Source: Clostridiales bacterium (GTDB lineage: Bacteria > Bacillota > Clostridia > Peptostreptococcales > BM714). From it: 6,871 nucleotides of DNA. Below, one piece after another: positions 6,244 to 6,871 of the stretch. The stretch covers positions 1-6,871 of the forward strand of contig PKTO01000020.1 of NCBI GenBank assembly GCA_002869095.1. The letters run 5' to 3'. Numbering within the stretch: the first letter of the stretch is position 1; each line of letters begins with the position of its first letter. Both the position numbers and the translations under genes were made by a program. Under the pieces are notes generated by a model. It did not search any database. It was given only the letters and a program-made list of their open reading frames with translations, and was not told where the DNA came from.

Positions 6244-6871
6244 TTGGGCGACAATTTTTTATCGCAGGAGGAAATAGATTCATTGCTCAAGAAGAGCATG
6301 GAAGTGGATAACATGGAAGAAGAGAAAGGCATCAGCGATGAGGAGAAGGACATAATGGGAGAAGTGGGCAACATCTCGATGTCTACAGCAGCTACTGCCT
6401 TGTCCACATTGTTGAACAAAGCGGTGAACATAACTACGCCGCAAGTGCTGACAACCACTTTCAAGGAGTTGGTCGCAGAATTCGAGACTCCGTACATTTT
6501 GCTTCAAGTACAATTTGAATCGGGGCTGAGGGGTACGAATGTTCTTCTCATGAACATAAGGGACGCTTCAATCATTGCCAATTTGATGATGGGCGGCGAC
6601 GGAAGCAATCCAAATGAAGAATTGTCCGAAATCGAATTGAGTGCAGTTTCAGAAGCAATGAACCAGATGATCGGATCGGCTTCGACAGCAATATCCACCA
6701 TGTTGTCGAGACCTGTGGATATTGATCCGCCGTTCACACAAATTTGGAACAGTGGTGACGAGATGTCTTTGCAGGGGATCGCAAATGACACTAAAATCGT
6801 AAGAATATCTTTTCGTTTGAACATAGAGGATTCCGAACAGTTTTATGTGCAGCCGGGACTCCATAAAAACA
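6244..6871 (+). CDS. fliY: Flagellar motor switch phosphatase FliY (CheC/FliN type), 3'-partial
   Basis: C-ring protein that binds CheY-P and dephosphorylates it. From the TTG at 6244 (next base after the fliM stop) 209 residues are visible. The start keeps the docking peptide LSQEEIDSLLKK (6-17), nearly the same as in FliM. The CheC-like domain follows with two phosphatase sites of the form D/S-x3-E-x2-N-x22-P. The first is D36, E40, N43, P66 and the second S133, E137, N140, P163; both are complete. GGDG is at 117-120. The C-terminal linker and FliN/SpoA domain lie beyond the window. The last 51 bases equal a fliM SpoA segment, so residues after about NIED (193-196) probably do not belong to this gene. 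A plain FliN is excluded by the CheC domain, and a free CheC is less likely given the docking peptide and position. Confidence 0.93.
   Translation, partial: MGDNFLSQEEIDSLLKKSMEVDNMEEEKGISDEEKDIMGEVGNISMSTAATALSTLLNKAVNITTPQVLTTTFKELVAEFETPYILLQVQFESGLRGTNVLLMNIRDASIIANLMMGGDGSNPNEELSEIELSAVSEAMNQMIGSASTAISTMLSRPVDIDPPFTQIWNSGDEMSLQGIANDTKIVRISFRLNIEDSEQFYVQPGLHKN
6821..6871 (+). repeat. 51-base exact direct repeat, copy 2 (window end, in fliY)
   Basis: Exact copy of 6146-6196, running to the very last base of the window. The base before it differs between the copies (T at 6145, A at 6820), so the match starts inside the NIED codons. The context is a CheC-domain strand, where a SpoA sequence does not belong. 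Most likely a chimeric contig end rather than a natural repeat. Confidence 0.97.

Noticed and set aside
6649..6864. Minus-strand ORFs at 5890-6189 and 6649-6864 that begin with the same residues
   Set aside because: The shared start is just the reverse complement of the 51-base direct repeat, not a pair of related genes.

Overview
The window is one compact plus-strand run of chemotaxis and flagellar-switch genes: a methyl-accepting chemotaxis protein (5' end outside the window), cheW, cheR, cheB, cheD, cheY, fliM and fliY (3' end outside). The gene set points to a motile member of the Bacillota, most likely the Clostridia. CheD occurs together with a CheC-type FliY that has two phosphatase sites. 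The DNA is moderately AT-rich, ATA is used heavily for Ile and AGA/AGG for Arg, TTG and GTG starts occur, and Shine-Dalgarno sequences are strong. I cannot name a genus.

Layout: 1-1907 MCP, a short transmembrane hairpin followed by about seven HAMP-like units and a canonical signalling hairpin. 1880-1993 holds, in another frame, what looks like the lost C-terminal tail of that MCP. 2007-2477 cheW; 2499-3311 cheR; 3314-4360 cheB; 4357-4851 cheD; 4871-5233 cheY; 5257-6243 fliM; 6244-6871 fliY (partial). Gaps run from a 4-base overlap to 23 bases once the MCP tail is counted. I see no internal terminator, no convincing promoter and no gene on the minus strand. There is no gene-free stretch over 300 bases. 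The genes are probably co-transcribed from a promoter upstream of the window.

How they work together: CheW couples receptors to CheA (cheA is not in this window). CheR methylates receptor glutamates, CheB demethylates or deamidates them, and CheD deamidates receptor glutamines. CheY, once phosphorylated by CheA, binds N-terminal docking peptides of FliM and FliY at the rotor C-ring. FliY also removes the phosphate. All catalytic residues I checked are present.

I found no undescribed system. The points most worth a second look are (1) a probable one-base frameshift near the MCP C-terminus, with the family-like tail ending DFGNY preserved in the -1 frame; (2) a 51-base exact copy of fliM sequence forming the last 51 bases of the window inside fliY, which looks like an assembly or amplification chimera, so the final residues of fliY should not be trusted; and (3) the poly-HAMP receptor with almost no extracellular loop.
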